Shown here: positions 18,561-27,672 of the stretch, piece by piece
How positions within the stretch are numbered: the stretch's first letter is position 1
Layout of the letters: each line of letters begins with the position of its first letter
Assembly: GCF_029813785.1 (NCBI RefSeq)
Contig: NZ_JARVKY010000043.1
Span: 1 to 42,029 of the forward strand
Direction: 5' to 3'
Length of the DNA: 42,029 bases
Source of the DNA: Streptomyces sp. DH41
GTDB taxonomy: Bacteria > Actinomycetota > Actinomycetes > Streptomycetales > Streptomycetaceae
The notes under the pieces: model-generated
What the model was told of the DNA's origin: nothing
Database searches by the model: none
Seen by the model: the letters and a program-made list of their open reading frames with translations, nothing else
Position numbers and translations under genes: made by a program

Positions 18561-18759
18561 CGGGCACCTCGACAGCTGTATCGGTCGGCTGAACTATCCG
18601 AGCATGCCCGTCGATCGTGCTGCCGCACCGGGAAACTCCAAGATCCCCGACAGAGTCAAGCTCAGGCAGGATGCCCGCTGTCTGGCCACTGAGACACACA
18701 CGTCAGCGGCGCTTCCCGTGGAGAGCTAGAGGCTGGCCGCCCGCGGTGGCCGTGAGAGC

Positions 18760-19743
18760 TCATTTGGCCAAGTCGCTGAGGGATTGTTCGGCCTGCCAGC
18801 GCGCACGCACGACTCCGTCTCTGTCGGGCATGACAGCGGAGAGTAGAGGGACACGCTCATCGGCGTACACGGGCAGAAGCGCTGCAGCGTCGGCATCGGA
18901 TATTCGGGCAGCCAGCTCCGGAAATTCGTCGTCGTCAGCGACGATGCTGTGGATCTGACCTTCCCTGTCCTGCCAGACGCCCTCGACGATGCCCTCGGTG
19001 GGAAGGGCGCCGAGGATGGCGCTGACGTCGGAGGAGAGGGCTGGCCACACGGCCAGGCGGGCGCGGGGAGCGAGCCCGGCGCGAACCGTGTCGATGGTGT
19101 CGCACGTGAGGCGATGCCATCGCGAGGCGTTTTGGACGTATATCTCTTCCAAGAGTCCAGCGCGGCCGCCGCCAACTGCGCTGTGCAGGCCGGCCCAGAA
19201 GTCGTCATCGCCTGGCCGTAGGACGCCTTCCTCCTCGGGCTCGAAGTCGTAGGGGGAAACGTCCAGGTGTTCTGGGAACAGCCCGAGTTCGCGGGCGCGA
19301 GCTAGAGCTCCTTGGCAGGGTCGGCTGCTGCCGACGTAGAGGTACTGGTCCCACCCGACGTGCACTGCGAAAACGTCTTCCGCCTCCAGCCGGCACCAGG
19401 CGCCGCTTTCGCGCAGCATGAGGCGAATCAGCTCCAGCCCGATGTCCAGCGGCATCTCTGCTCCGTCGTGGAAGTCGGCAAGACCGCCGGGAAGGAGCCT
19501 GTCGAGACCGAAGCCGTCCAGAGATCTCTCAACGCCGAAATGAGCAAGAGACGAGACCTCCGGCTCGCGGACAGACAGATGGTCGATGCTGGTGTCCGCG
19601 GCGAACGCCTTGACCGCCTGAAGATAGGCCGCCTCGATCTCGCCGTGATCGCTGATGGTGTCCTCGGTGCCGGTGTAGTGCCCGTGATCGTCACGGTCGG
19701 CGGGGTCGTACTTGCTGACGAGATAGACGTAGGGGAGCTGCAC
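18760..19743 (-). CDS. Hypothetical actinobacterial protein (often labelled RNA-binding)
   Basis: A 327-residue protein whose start, PYVYLVSKYDPADRDDHGHY, and following SDHGEIEAAYLQAVKAFA and LSVREPEV match a widespread Streptomyces family that is commonly labelled RNA-binding without clear support. A central HVGWDQYLYVGSSRPC segment is also typical. No RNA-binding motif or catalytic residues are evident to me. GTG 19743 is chosen because GGAAG lies just upstream and family members start at this point; the frame stays open to 19842, which would add 33 residues. It stands alone, oriented like the DUF5958 and SUKH genes that follow. Confidence 0.75.
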   Translation of the reverse strand: MQLPYVYLVSKYDPADRDDHGHYTGTEDTISDHGEIEAAYLQAVKAFAADTSIDHLSVREPEVSSLAHFGVERSLDGFGLDRLLPGGLADFHDGAEMPLDIGLELIRLMLRESGAWCRLEAEDVFAVHVGWDQYLYVGSSRPCQGALARARELGLFPEHLDVSPYDFEPEEEGVLRPGDDDFWAGLHSAVGGGRAGLLEEIYVQNASRWHRLTCDTIDTVRAGLAPRARLAVWPALSSDVSAILGALPTEGIVEGVWQDREGQIHSIVADDDEFPELAARISDADAAALLPVYADERVPLLSAVMPDRDGVVRARWQAEQSLSDLAK

Positions 19744-19886
19744 ATCGCCATCTTCCAGCGCTTGCTGAGGAAGTGCCACGGCATTTGAGACAAGGGCATC
19801 GGTGCGCCCTCTGAGACCCATCCGAATCTTGCTGGTCAGCACGCTGCGTCATGACACGAGCCGCGAGATCCTACAAGTGCGAGGGA

Positions 19887-20300
19887 TCAGGCCGAGGCTT
19901 CGGGGGTGTCGACAGACAGGCGATGCCACGCGTGGCCGCAACCGTCGGAGCAGAAGCGCTCTCGTCGGCGTTCGTCGGCGACGGCCAGCACCGCGATCAG
20001 TAGCCGGAATGACTTGAGGCGCTCGTCGTGCGGGGTGAGACTGGCGATCTTTCCGAGTTGCTGGTCGATCCGCCCTCGTGTGATCAGAACTGCCGGTGTG
20101 TGCGTGGCGCGAAGTCCGGCGCGTCGGATGCTTTCCGGGCCGTCCTCGGCGGTGGCGTGGGCCTGAATGCAGAAATGTGACAGGAGGCGCAGGGTGTTGG
20201 ACTGCTCCTCAGTCGAGAGGCTCTCGAACCACTCGATTCCCTGTGGCATCGGCCGAAGTTCTTGGGCGAGTTCGTTGAGAATGATGTAGGGATCAGCCAT
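19887..20300 (-). CDS. DUF5958 family protein
   Basis: A 137-residue small protein. Hallmarks are ILNELAQELRPMPQGIEWFE near the start, LLSHFCIQAHATAEDGPESI in the middle, then RATHTPAVLITRGRIDQQLG, and a C-terminal RERFCSDGCGHAWHRLS with Cys, Cys and His residues that could bind zinc. These match DUF5958, a common actinomycete accessory family of unknown function. It lies 65 bases downstream of the SUKH gene on the same strand, so the two may be co-transcribed. Function cannot be inferred further. Confidence 0.8.
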   Translation of the reverse strand: MADPYIILNELAQELRPMPQGIEWFESLSTEEQSNTLRLLSHFCIQAHATAEDGPESIRRAGLRATHTPAVLITRGRIDQQLGKIASLTPHDERLKSFRLLIAVLAVADERRRERFCSDGCGHAWHRLSVDTPEASA

Positions 20301-20364
20301 TCTCGCACCCCCGTTGCGCTCGATTCACAGTCTTTCCCGGTCATCCAAGCAGACCCTCGGGTCC

Positions 20365-21126
20365 CTAGAAAGGCAGTTTGTCGGCTTCCAACGGCTCTGA
20401 GTACCCACGTACCCAGTGGCCGGGGAGGGCGGCGCAGAGCGACTCCAGGTCGGCGAACGTACTTCCCCGAACGTGCAGCCAGCTGTGGTCACTCCGTCCG
20501 TCGAGCCGCAAGAGCTTCCCCGGCGCGGAAAACCAGCACACGGGTGACTCTTCCTTCCCCGTCCACATCGGGTACTCGGGAAACTCCACCGGCGCGAACC
20601 GACTCGGCAGCTCTCGAATCAGGCTGGCGGGAAGTTCGCAGGCGTTGTAGAGCCGTCCTTCGCTGCCAAGCAGCGTCTCGCTGAGTACGAGCTCGACGCA
20701 GGCCAGGGAGACCCTGCCAAGGTAGCGGACCCAACCATCCCGTGACTGGACGAACACCGGCGGATCGTCCTGGCCGAGGTCCCGCAGCCGCACTCCCCAG
20801 ACAGCGCATCCCTGGTTCTCGCTGCGGAAGACGAGCACTCCACCGAACTCGTCGTGCACGAACAGCTCGGAAGGGCGCAGCAGCGGGTCCTGGTTGCCGG
20901 TGAGGTCGTGACGCGTACCGAGAAGCGAGTACGCCTCGCGCAACGCGGTCGGCAGCGTGAGCCCCAGCATCTCCTCGGCTCGCTCCAGCTCGTCCGCTCG
21001 CGTACCCGCGCCGTCGGCGAGCGGCTCCGCCCATGCTGCGGCAAACTCCCGAACGAAGGCCCAGGCTCGCGCCCTGTCGGGTATCCCACCGCGCAGAGCT
21101 TGAGCCACATCGAACTCGTCAACCAT
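20365..21126 (-). CDS. SMI1/KNR4 (SUKH) family protein
   Basis: A 253-residue protein starting MVDEFDVAQALRGG. The SUKH fold is recognisable from ELERAEEMLGLTLPTALREA, then YSLLGTRHDLT, and the later PPVFVQSRDGWVRYLG region. SUKH proteins commonly act as immunity proteins against polymorphic toxins or as parts of contact-dependent systems, but no toxin gene is adjacent, so an orphan immunity role is only a possibility. ATG 21126 is chosen; the frame stays open to 21393, but the upstream extension (Cys-rich, low complexity) looks non-coding. It is probably transcribed with the DUF5958 gene. Confidence 0.8.
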   Translation of the reverse strand: MVDEFDVAQALRGGIPDRARAWAFVREFAAAWAEPLADGAGTRADELERAEEMLGLTLPTALREAYSLLGTRHDLTGNQDPLLRPSELFVHDEFGGVLVFRSENQGCAVWGVRLRDLGQDDPPVFVQSRDGWVRYLGRVSLACVELVLSETLLGSEGRLYNACELPASLIRELPSRFAPVEFPEYPMWTGKEESPVCWFSAPGKLLRLDGRSDHSWLHVRGSTFADLESLCAALPGHWVRGYSEPLEADKLPF

Positions 21127-21557
21127 GCGGTGGACCGTACAGGCCGGCCAGCTTCGCCGGACTCCGCCAGGTCGTTTGCCAGAACCACTGGGACTCGCCA
21201 CATCTACTGAGAACGGACAGTCGGCACCCAGCCACAACCACCCTGACCACCCGATGCTGTACCGACCGGCAACTAAATGACCCGCATCAACACCAAAAAC
21301 GTCAGCACCAAATCGGCATCCCTGACAGCAACCGAGGCACACACAACAACCCCCTGAACAGCAGAGAGTCCGATACTCACCCACTGACATCACGATGCCG
21401 AACCACCACCGACAAAACCCCGCAGATCATCATCCTGATTGCTCTCCAGGCGTACGAGACGGCCACAAAGTGGGAGACATGCTTGAGGCGCGCTCATGAG
21501 GCGTTGCTTGCCTCGCTTCCGCCAGGCACCCACCATGCCCCCCACCTGCTGGATGGG
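21127..21557. other. Intergenic region without a clear gene
   Basis: From 21190 to about 21430 the DNA is A- and C-rich (many CAAC/ACAC runs) and lacks the third-position GC pattern of the host, so it is probably non-coding. It must contain the promoter of the SUKH gene on the minus strand. From about 21435 the plus frame that ends at 21833 becomes codon-like, reading an ALQAYETATKWETCLRR helix, but no ATG or GTG precedes it in frame, so the following small gene may begin here with a rare start or be 5' truncated. Confidence 0.4.
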
Positions 21558-21833
21558 GTGTCGGACCATGCTCGCGAGCTCGTACGGACGGGCGCGGTGC
21601 AGGAGTTGATGCGGACGGGCGCGGTGGTCAACCTGGAGGGGCCCGACGACGTCGCCGCCGTTGCCATGATCACAATCGGATGCGCTCGCCGTGTCCGGGC
21701 GACGGCCGGTTCCCTGAGTACGGCGCGCGCCGGTCAGCCCGACCCCTTGCTTGAAGTGCACGGGCAGTTGGGGGCCGCGATCTCGGAGTTCGTGCGAGTG
21801 GCTCGCGCTCATCTCAACGGAACTGCCGGGTGA
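21558..21833 (+). CDS. Small helical hypothetical protein, start uncertain
   Basis: The frame ending at 21833 shows strong third-position GC bias from about 21435, so it is likely coding. GTG 21558 gives a 91-residue product. The repeated ELVRTGAVQELMRTGAVVNL and later VHGQLGAAISEFVRVARAHL point to an all-helical protein. No family is recognised. The conserved-looking part starts further upstream without an obvious start codon, so either a rare start (ATT or TTG near 21438-21505) is used or the gene has lost its 5' end. It lies about 295 bases before the operon at 22128 on the same strand. Confidence 0.45.
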   Translation: MSDHARELVRTGAVQELMRTGAVVNLEGPDDVAAVAMITIGCARRVRATAGSLSTARAGQPDPLLEVHGQLGAAISEFVRVARAHLNGTAG

Positions 21834-22127
21834 CCTGCCGGGCGGTGCGGCGGGCGTCCTGCTCGGCCTCACAGGCCCGGAACGTGCGGCCCTTCATCCG
21901 CCGGCGGAACTGAGGAGGGTGAAGAGCGAGCTGTCGGCTTCGGGGAAGTGTGGCTGCGCACCCTGAATGAGCAGACGGAGGCCGGGGGTGCATCGGCCGG
22001 TGTGGGGTGAGAGAGGCGTGAGAGACACAGGGGTGTGTAGAGGTATTTCGAAATTGATGATCTTGTGGCTCTACGCGCGTAACTTGTCGGTTTTACCGCG
22101 TATCTGACACCCTGTCGGGGCACGTCA

Positions 22128-24149
22128 GTGGTCTCGACGACCTATCAGCCCCGTGCCGCCGTCGGCGGAGAGGGCGTGAGCCGTGCGCCGCGGTGCCCCG
22201 CTGCTTCTGCGCGCATCAAGGCTGAGTTGAAGTCCTGCGAGCAGGCTCTGGGCGAGCGGCGCCCGCTGCCGGTGGTGCAGGCCGTCACCGAGGACGGGAT
22301 TCCGCTCGCGGCGCTCACGACGGAGGCGGTCCGCGCCGAGGTGGCCGTCGAGGTGCAGCGCTACGCCGTGGAGACGCTGCGGGAGCTGGCGCGGGGGCGC
22401 TCGTACGACCTGGTGGAGTCCCTGGTGCAGGAGGGCCAGCGGGATTCCACCGTGGTCGTGCTGCAGCGGACGCCGGTGATCGACCAGGACGGGGCCCGGC
22501 GGGAGATCTGGCGGGGCCAGCAGGCCACGGGTGCCAACCGGGCCGATGCCCGGCTGGACGTCCTGGGCGTATCGCCCCAGCACCTGCTGGCCGGGGTGCC
22601 GCAGTCTCTGCTGCGGCTGCCCGGGGAGGAGGACAACCGGCGGATGGTCGTGCGGGGGCTGGGCGAGATCCTGCGCCGGATCAGCTTTCTGCTCAACACC
22701 GAATACGCCGTCCCCGAGCGGGACCAGGAAGGGCGTGCGCAGCGGGCGGTGCGGATCGCCCAGGTGCCGGCCCGTGTCGTAATCGGCGCCAGGAAGCCTC
22801 AGCGGCTGGAGGAGTCGTTGCGCCAGCTGAACGTGCACGAGCACCTGCGCGGCCAGCTGGACTACGCGGACGTGGACCGCGCCCTGGGACTGTGGTCGAC
22901 CCTGGTCAAGGCCTACCAGGCCGCGGGGCGGCTGGGTGAACTGCTCGCCCAGGAGGTCGCCCAGGGCCGTATCGCGGCCGGTGAGCTGGACGAGGACGCG
23001 ATCGCCGACGCCCTGGTCGGGGCGCGGGCGCTCGACGTCCTCGCCGTGCTGCTGCCGCCGGGCGACGAGGTGAGTCCTCTGACCCTGCGGGACGTGGCGA
23101 TCCGCTGCGCCACCGTCCTGGTCTTCCCGCCGTTTCCTCCGCGCCCGCAGAACCTGGCGCCGCGCGCGAAGATGCCCACGGGCCGGTACTGGCCGGTGGT
23201 ACGCACCGCCCTGCAGGAGGCTTCCTGGGCCCGGGAGAACGCGGACAAGGCCAAGCGGCGGACGGAGATCTGGGCGGCCGTGGTCGCCCAGCACTTCCGC
23301 CGCCCCGGTCCCCTCGCCGCCGCCGAGGGCCTGTTCGGCAAGCACGAGGTGCAGTTCGGGGTGCGCCCCGATGCGCGCAGCCTCGCCTCGCTGCTGACCG
23401 CCTGCCGCCAGGGAGATGCCGGGGCTTGGGAAACCCTGGTGCGGCGGCACCTGACGCCCGGCCTGATCAGCGCAGCCGAGCCGTTCATCACGCCCAACCA
23501 GGGCTCGCTCGACAGCGCGGCCCGCAAGGGTGTGCGGCGTGCACCGTCCAACGCGGTCCAGGCACTGGTGAACGCCTACAGCGTCTCGCCCGAGGGCGTC
23601 ACGCGGGAACTGCTGCTCGCGTTCGCCGAGGCGGTGCTGCGCACCCCGGACTCCCCGGCCGAGGACGGTCTCAGGCCGGGCACCTTCTGGGTGCCCGACC
23701 CACACGGCAATCCGCGCAAGGGAATCCTCGCCGACAAGGAATGGTTCGACGCCGTGTTCCCTCCTCTGGCCTCGGTCCGCAGGGCCAAGCGTCAGCAGCC
23801 GCCTGCGGACGTCGTCACCGGCGCCGGGAGCGAAAGCAACGGCGGGGACACCGTGGAACTCGACGACGAGATCCCCGAGACCCCGCTCGCCCGGATGACC
23901 CGCCTGCGCGCGGAACTGGCTTCCGCGGTGGCCAGCGGCACGGTGAGCGCCGCCGCCGTCGCCGAGGAGATCGGCCGGCTCCTCGAGATCGTCACGGAGG
24001 CCGTGCGCGCTCGTGAGGAGGCCGGCGACGAGAAGGAGCCCGCCGACGTGCGCGCGCTGTACGTGGAGGACTTCAACAAGATCAAGGAGGAAGCCGCCAA
24101 GATCGCGCCGCTGCCGGACAAGGCCACCCTGGCGGTGATGTCGCTGTGA
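22128..24149 (+). CDS. Unknown 673-residue protein heading a putative defence locus
   Basis: I do not recognise this family. Residues 60-130 form an alternating strand/helix region (LPVVQAVTEDGIPL, then VVVLQRTPV), followed by a REIWRGQQATGANRAD motif at about 125-140 that is vaguely like the GQxR-containing DGQHR/DndB core, though not convincingly. Residues 150-330 are helical with an LPGEEDNRR motif; the C-terminal 120 residues are charged helices. No transmembrane segment is seen. GTG 22128 is used, with CGGGG about 8 bases upstream; GTG 22176 is an alternative. The stop overlaps the next start (GTGA), so the GIY-YIG-like gene is translationally coupled to it. Position at the head of a nuclease/helicase cluster suggests a sensor or scaffold role, as an inference only. 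Confidence 0.75.
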   Translation: MVSTTYQPRAAVGGEGVSRAPRCPAASARIKAELKSCEQALGERRPLPVVQAVTEDGIPLAALTTEAVRAEVAVEVQRYAVETLRELARGRSYDLVESLVQEGQRDSTVVVLQRTPVIDQDGARREIWRGQQATGANRADARLDVLGVSPQHLLAGVPQSLLRLPGEEDNRRMVVRGLGEILRRISFLLNTEYAVPERDQEGRAQRAVRIAQVPARVVIGARKPQRLEESLRQLNVHEHLRGQLDYADVDRALGLWSTLVKAYQAAGRLGELLAQEVAQGRIAAGELDEDAIADALVGARALDVLAVLLPPGDEVSPLTLRDVAIRCATVLVFPPFPPRPQNLAPRAKMPTGRYWPVVRTALQEASWARENADKAKRRTEIWAAVVAQHFRRPGPLAAAEGLFGKHEVQFGVRPDARSLASLLTACRQGDAGAWETLVRRHLTPGLISAAEPFITPNQGSLDSAARKGVRRAPSNAVQALVNAYSVSPEGVTRELLLAFAEAVLRTPDSPAEDGLRPGTFWVPDPHGNPRKGILADKEWFDAVFPPLASVRRAKRQQPPADVVTGAGSESNGGDTVELDDEIPETPLARMTRLRAELASAVASGTVSAAAVAEEIGRLLEIVTEAVRAREEAGDEKEPADVRALYVEDFNKIKEEAAKIAPLPDKATLAVMSL

Positions 24150-24676
24150 GCCTGGACTGTTGCGCGGAGCCGGTGGCAGGGCCAGTGGCCGACGCGCGGG
24201 TGCTGCGGCATGCGTGGACGGCGCTGGGGCCGCTGCGGTGCGGCGGCTGGCCCACCCCGTACAGCCTGGAGCCCGGCCGGCGGGCGCAGACCCTCGCGGT
24301 GCTGGACGAGGTGCTGGCCGGGCTGTACCTGGTGGTCGACGCCGACGGGCGGCTGCGGTGGCTGGGCAAGGCGCACCGCGGCGACGGAGTGGGTGCCCGG
24401 CTGCGGGACCACTTCCGTCATCCCGAGCGCGCCCGCGTCTACGCGGGAGTGTTCGTCGTGGAGGCCGATCCGTTCAGCCCTCCGCAGGCGGTCGAGGCCG
24501 CTGAGGGCCGGGCCGCCGACCTGATCGGGCTGCGCGGCCGCATGGGCCCCCGTACGTGGCCCGTGGTCACTCAGGAGCAGTGGCTCGCCCTGGTCGCCTC
24601 CCGGCCTGCGTCACGGATCGTCCGTCCCCGGCCTGCCGGGGACGACACCGGTGACCGGCCGACGACACCGGCTTGA
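24146..24676 (+). CDS. GIY-YIG-like nuclease-fold protein
   Basis: A 176-residue protein with a GIY-YIG-like core: GLY at residues 59-61, WLG at 72-74 (the YIG position), RLRDHF with Arg85 and His89, and Glu120 in an EAAEGRAADLIG helix at the metal-binding Glu position. GIY-YIG domains cut DNA using the Tyr, Arg and Glu, all present here. The usual Asn near the end is replaced (MGPRTWP), so activity is uncertain. It is fused to nothing else. The GTG start overlaps the stop of the 673-residue protein, and a strong hairpin follows at 24700-24745, so the two genes form one unit within the cluster. Confidence 0.6.
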   Translation: MSLDCCAEPVAGPVADARVLRHAWTALGPLRCGGWPTPYSLEPGRRAQTLAVLDEVLAGLYLVVDADGRLRWLGKAHRGDGVGARLRDHFRHPERARVYAGVFVVEADPFSPPQAVEAAEGRAADLIGLRGRMGPRTWPVVTQEQWLALVASRPASRIVRPRPAGDDTGDRPTTPA

Positions 24677-24699
24677 CGAACCCGACCCGGTCCGCGAAC

Positions 24700-24745
24700 G
24701 GGTGCCTTCCCGGCCGCCGCTTCCAGGCGGGCCGGTAAGGCACCC
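24700..24745 (+). terminator. Intrinsic-type terminator hairpin after the two-gene unit
   Basis: A 9-bp perfect stem (24700-24708 with 24737-24745) continues after one mismatch into a further 6-bp stem (24710-24715 with 24730-24735) around a 14-base loop. It begins 24 bases after the GIY-YIG gene stop. There is no T run, as is common for actinomycete terminators. Confidence 0.65.
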
Positions 24746-24907
24746 CGCCGGCGGGCCTACGTGCCAGAGCCGCAGGAGGGGCGGCGGCCCCCGATGCCGG
24801 GAGACGTCGGGGCGGCACGGGGGCTGTCGCCAGGTGTGCGACGGCCCTGAATGAACGAGGAAGTGCAGGCGGCGCGGGCCGCCGTAGCAGGCGAGGGAGG
24901 ACGGCGC

Positions 24908-27430
24908 GTGGCGCTGGATTGGGATCGGATCGGTACGGGGGACAGCGAGGCGCTGCTGCGGCCCCGGGACATCTACGCGGGGCTGACGAGCCGGCCGTGG
25001 CCGTATCTGCGGCATGAGCAGGGCGAGGTGCTGGACAAGTGGTTCGAGCGGCGCGGTGACCGCGATGTGGTGATCAAGCAGAACACCGGTGGTGGCAAGA
25101 CGGCCGTCGGCCTGCTGATCGCGCAGAGCACCCTGAACGAGGGCGTCGGCAAGGCCGTTTACCTGACCCCGGACAACTACCTGGTCAAGCAGGTGCGTGA
25201 GGAGGCCGCCAAGCTCGGTGTGGCCACCACGGACGATCCGTACGACCCGGCGTTCCGGGCGGATCAGGCCGTGCTGGTGACGAACTACCAGAAGCTGCTC
25301 AACGGCAAGTCGGCCTTCGGCGTCCTCGGGGACGGCAGGGAGCCAGTCGATCTGGGCATCGTCGTCGTTGACGACGCACACGCCGCGCTGGCCCGGACCG
25401 AGGACCAGTTCCGGCTGCGGGTGCCCGCAGCCCATGAGGCGTACGGGAAGCTGCTGGAGCTGTTCGCGCAGGATCTGCGGCACCAGTCGGTGAATGCCTG
25501 GGCGGAACTGCAGGACAAGGACCCCACCGCGTTGGCGCCGATCCCGTTCTGGGCGTGGGCCGACAAGCGCGAGGAGGTGCTGAAGATCCTTCGCCCGCAC
25601 CGGGAGGAGACGTCCTTCAGGTTCGTGTGGCCGCTGCTCGCCGAGGTGCTGCACCTGTGCGCCGCGACGGCGACGTCGTCGGCGATCGAGGTCAGGCCCT
25701 CGTGCCCGCCGATTGACCGCATCCCGTCGTTCGTGCGCGCCCGCCGCCGGGTCTGCCTGACCGCGACGCTCGCCGACGACAGCGCCCTGGTCACCGACTT
25801 CGGTGCCGACCCGGCTCTCGTCGCCCAGCCCGTCACGCCGGGCAGCGCCGCGGACCTCGGGGAGCGGATGATCCTGGCCCCGGTGGCACTAAACCCGGAC
25901 CTGGACGAGGAGGCCGTGCGCGTGCTGGCGCGCCAGTTCGCCGACGGGGACCAGGACGGCGACGGCATCGCCGAGACCGAACCGGTCAACGTCGTCGTCC
26001 TGGTGCCCAGCGACCGTGCCGCGGCGGCGTGGGAGCGTTACGCCGACCACACGTGGCGGGTCGGTGATCTCGAGACGGGCGTGAAGGAACTCCAGTCCGG
26101 TCACGTGGGCCTGGTGGTGCTGGTCAATAAGTACGACGGCGTCGACCTCCCGGCCCGTGCCTGCCGTCTGCTGATCCTCGACGGGGTCCCGCGGCCCCTG
26201 GACGGGGTGGAGCGGCGCGAGGCTGTGGCCCTGGCCGACAGCACCGTCCGTCTGGCGAGGGAGGTCCAGCGGATCGAGCAGGGCATGGGCCGCGGCGTGG
26301 GCGACGGCGAGGACTACTGCGCGGTCCTGCTGCTGGGCGCCAAGCTCGCCACGGCCATCCACGAGGCCCGTCACCTGGCCCTGTTCTCTCCCGCGACGCA
26401 GGCGCAGCTGAAGCTGAGCCGGGACATCGCCGGGCAGATCAGGGGCGAAGGGCTGGACGCGGTAAGGCAGGCGCTGCGGGCCTGCCTGGGAAGGGTGCCG
26501 CAGTGGACGCAGCGCAGCCGGCGGGCGCTGGCGGAGGTGCGCTACGCCGAGCACGGGACGGTGCGGGGCGAGGCCGTCGCACTGCGGGAGGCGTTCAACC
26601 TCGCGGCCACCGGCCGCACCCCGGCCGCGGCCGAGCGGGTGCAGAAGGCGGTGAACGACCTCGGCGGGAGCGACAGGGCGCTGCGGGGCTGGCTGCGGGA
26701 GCAGAAGGCCGCCTACCTGCACCTGACCGACCGCGCGGCCGCCGAGCGTGCCCTGGCCGGGGCTCTGGACGACAACCCGTTCGTGCTGCGGCCCGTCAAC
26801 GGCGGCGCCCCCGTCCAGCTCAAGGCGGCCGCGGTGCAGTCCCGCGCCGCCGCCGAGTTCCTGGCCGGCCGCTACCGCGACGGCGTCAGCCTCAGGCTCG
26901 GCGTGCAGGCGCTGTTCGAGGACGTGGTGTGGGGCGAGGAAGAGCGCTCCGATGACGCGGAGCGGGCCTGGCAGGAACTGGGCGAGCACCTCGGCTTCGC
27001 CAGCAGCCGCCCGGAGAAGCTGCACGGCAGGGGCCCGGACAACCTGTGGGCGCTCACGGCTACGCGGCAGGCCGTCATCGAGCTGAAGACGGGCTGCACC
27101 ACCGACACGATCGCGAAGAAGGACATGGACCAGCTCGGGGGCAGCGTCCGCTGGCTCAACGATCACAACCCGGAGGTGGAGGCCGTGCCGGTCATGCTGC
27201 ACCCCAGCCGGGCCGTCGACGCCAAGGCCACCGCGGTGCCGGGCATGCGTGTCATCACGCCCGAGCTGTTCGGGAAGCTGAAGGGTGCCGTGACGGCCTA
27301 CGCGGCCGCGCTCGCCTCCAGTCCGGACCGGTGGGCGGACGAGCAGGCCGTCCGTGAGCAACTCGCGCACCACAAGCTCACCGGCGACCGGTTCCTCACC
27401 GCCTACGCCGAACCCGTGCCCCCCTCCTGA
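24908..27430 (+). CDS. SF2 helicase fused to a C-terminal PD-(D/E)XK nuclease domain
   Basis: An 840-residue protein. Helicase motifs: Walker A NTGGGKT at residues 59-65, a DDAH box at 155-158, LTATL motif III at about 284, and the second RecA domain with the final arginine-containing motif VQRIEQGMGRGVGDGEDY. The IEQGxGR motif and overall shape resemble XPD/Rad3-like helicases, but no iron-sulfur cysteines are evident. The C-terminal 150 residues form a nuclease domain with GPD (D711) followed by VIELKTG (E725, K727). This pairing is common in phage-defence helicases. GTG 24908 is chosen because GGGAGG lies 7 bases upstream; ATG 24851 lacks a site and would add 19 residues. A hairpin terminator follows at 27458. 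Confidence 0.8.
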   Translation: MALDWDRIGTGDSEALLRPRDIYAGLTSRPWPYLRHEQGEVLDKWFERRGDRDVVIKQNTGGGKTAVGLLIAQSTLNEGVGKAVYLTPDNYLVKQVREEAAKLGVATTDDPYDPAFRADQAVLVTNYQKLLNGKSAFGVLGDGREPVDLGIVVVDDAHAALARTEDQFRLRVPAAHEAYGKLLELFAQDLRHQSVNAWAELQDKDPTALAPIPFWAWADKREEVLKILRPHREETSFRFVWPLLAEVLHLCAATATSSAIEVRPSCPPIDRIPSFVRARRRVCLTATLADDSALVTDFGADPALVAQPVTPGSAADLGERMILAPVALNPDLDEEAVRVLARQFADGDQDGDGIAETEPVNVVVLVPSDRAAAAWERYADHTWRVGDLETGVKELQSGHVGLVVLVNKYDGVDLPARACRLLILDGVPRPLDGVERREAVALADSTVRLAREVQRIEQGMGRGVGDGEDYCAVLLLGAKLATAIHEARHLALFSPATQAQLKLSRDIAGQIRGEGLDAVRQALRACLGRVPQWTQRSRRALAEVRYAEHGTVRGEAVALREAFNLAATGRTPAAAERVQKAVNDLGGSDRALRGWLREQKAAYLHLTDRAAAERALAGALDDNPFVLRPVNGGAPVQLKAAAVQSRAAAEFLAGRYRDGVSLRLGVQALFEDVVWGEEERSDDAERAWQELGEHLGFASSRPEKLHGRGPDNLWALTATRQAVIELKTGCTTDTIAKKDMDQLGGSVRWLNDHNPEVEAVPVMLHPSRAVDAKATAVPGMRVITPELFGKLKGAVTAYAAALASSPDRWADEQAVREQLAHHKLTGDRFLTAYAEPVPPS

Positions 27431-27457
27431 CGCCGTCCCCCGGCCGCGGAGGGCCCC

Positions 27458-27484
27458 GGGCCCGCCTCGTCTTCTGGCGGGCCC
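27458..27484 (+). terminator. Terminator hairpin after the helicase-nuclease gene
   Basis: A perfect 9-bp GC stem (GGGCCCGCC at 27458-27466 with GGCGGGCCC at 27476-27484) around a 9-base loop, 28 bases after the stop codon. No T run follows. Confidence 0.65.
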
Positions 27485-27540
27485 GTCCCGGTCGGCGGGC
27501 GGCAGGTGCGGCCTCTCCTTCAACAACCCGGTGGGCAGCC

Positions 27541-27570
27541 GGCTGGCGGCTGCCGGCTGGCGGCTGCCGG
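27541..27570. repeat. 14-bp tandem repeat
   Basis: Two perfect copies of GGCTGGCGGCTGCC at 27541-27554 and 27555-27568, followed by a partial third copy. It lies in the non-coding gap before the Mrr-like nuclease gene. It may be a slippage product; no function is evident. Confidence 0.7.
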
Positions 27571-27672
27571 CTGCCGGCGCGGCGGCGCCCTTGGCCAGGA
27601 GCGGCGTCTGGATGGTGAGTTCGACGTAGCTGGGCAGGGTGTGGTGTCAGTGGGGGTTCGTAGGGTGGGCCT

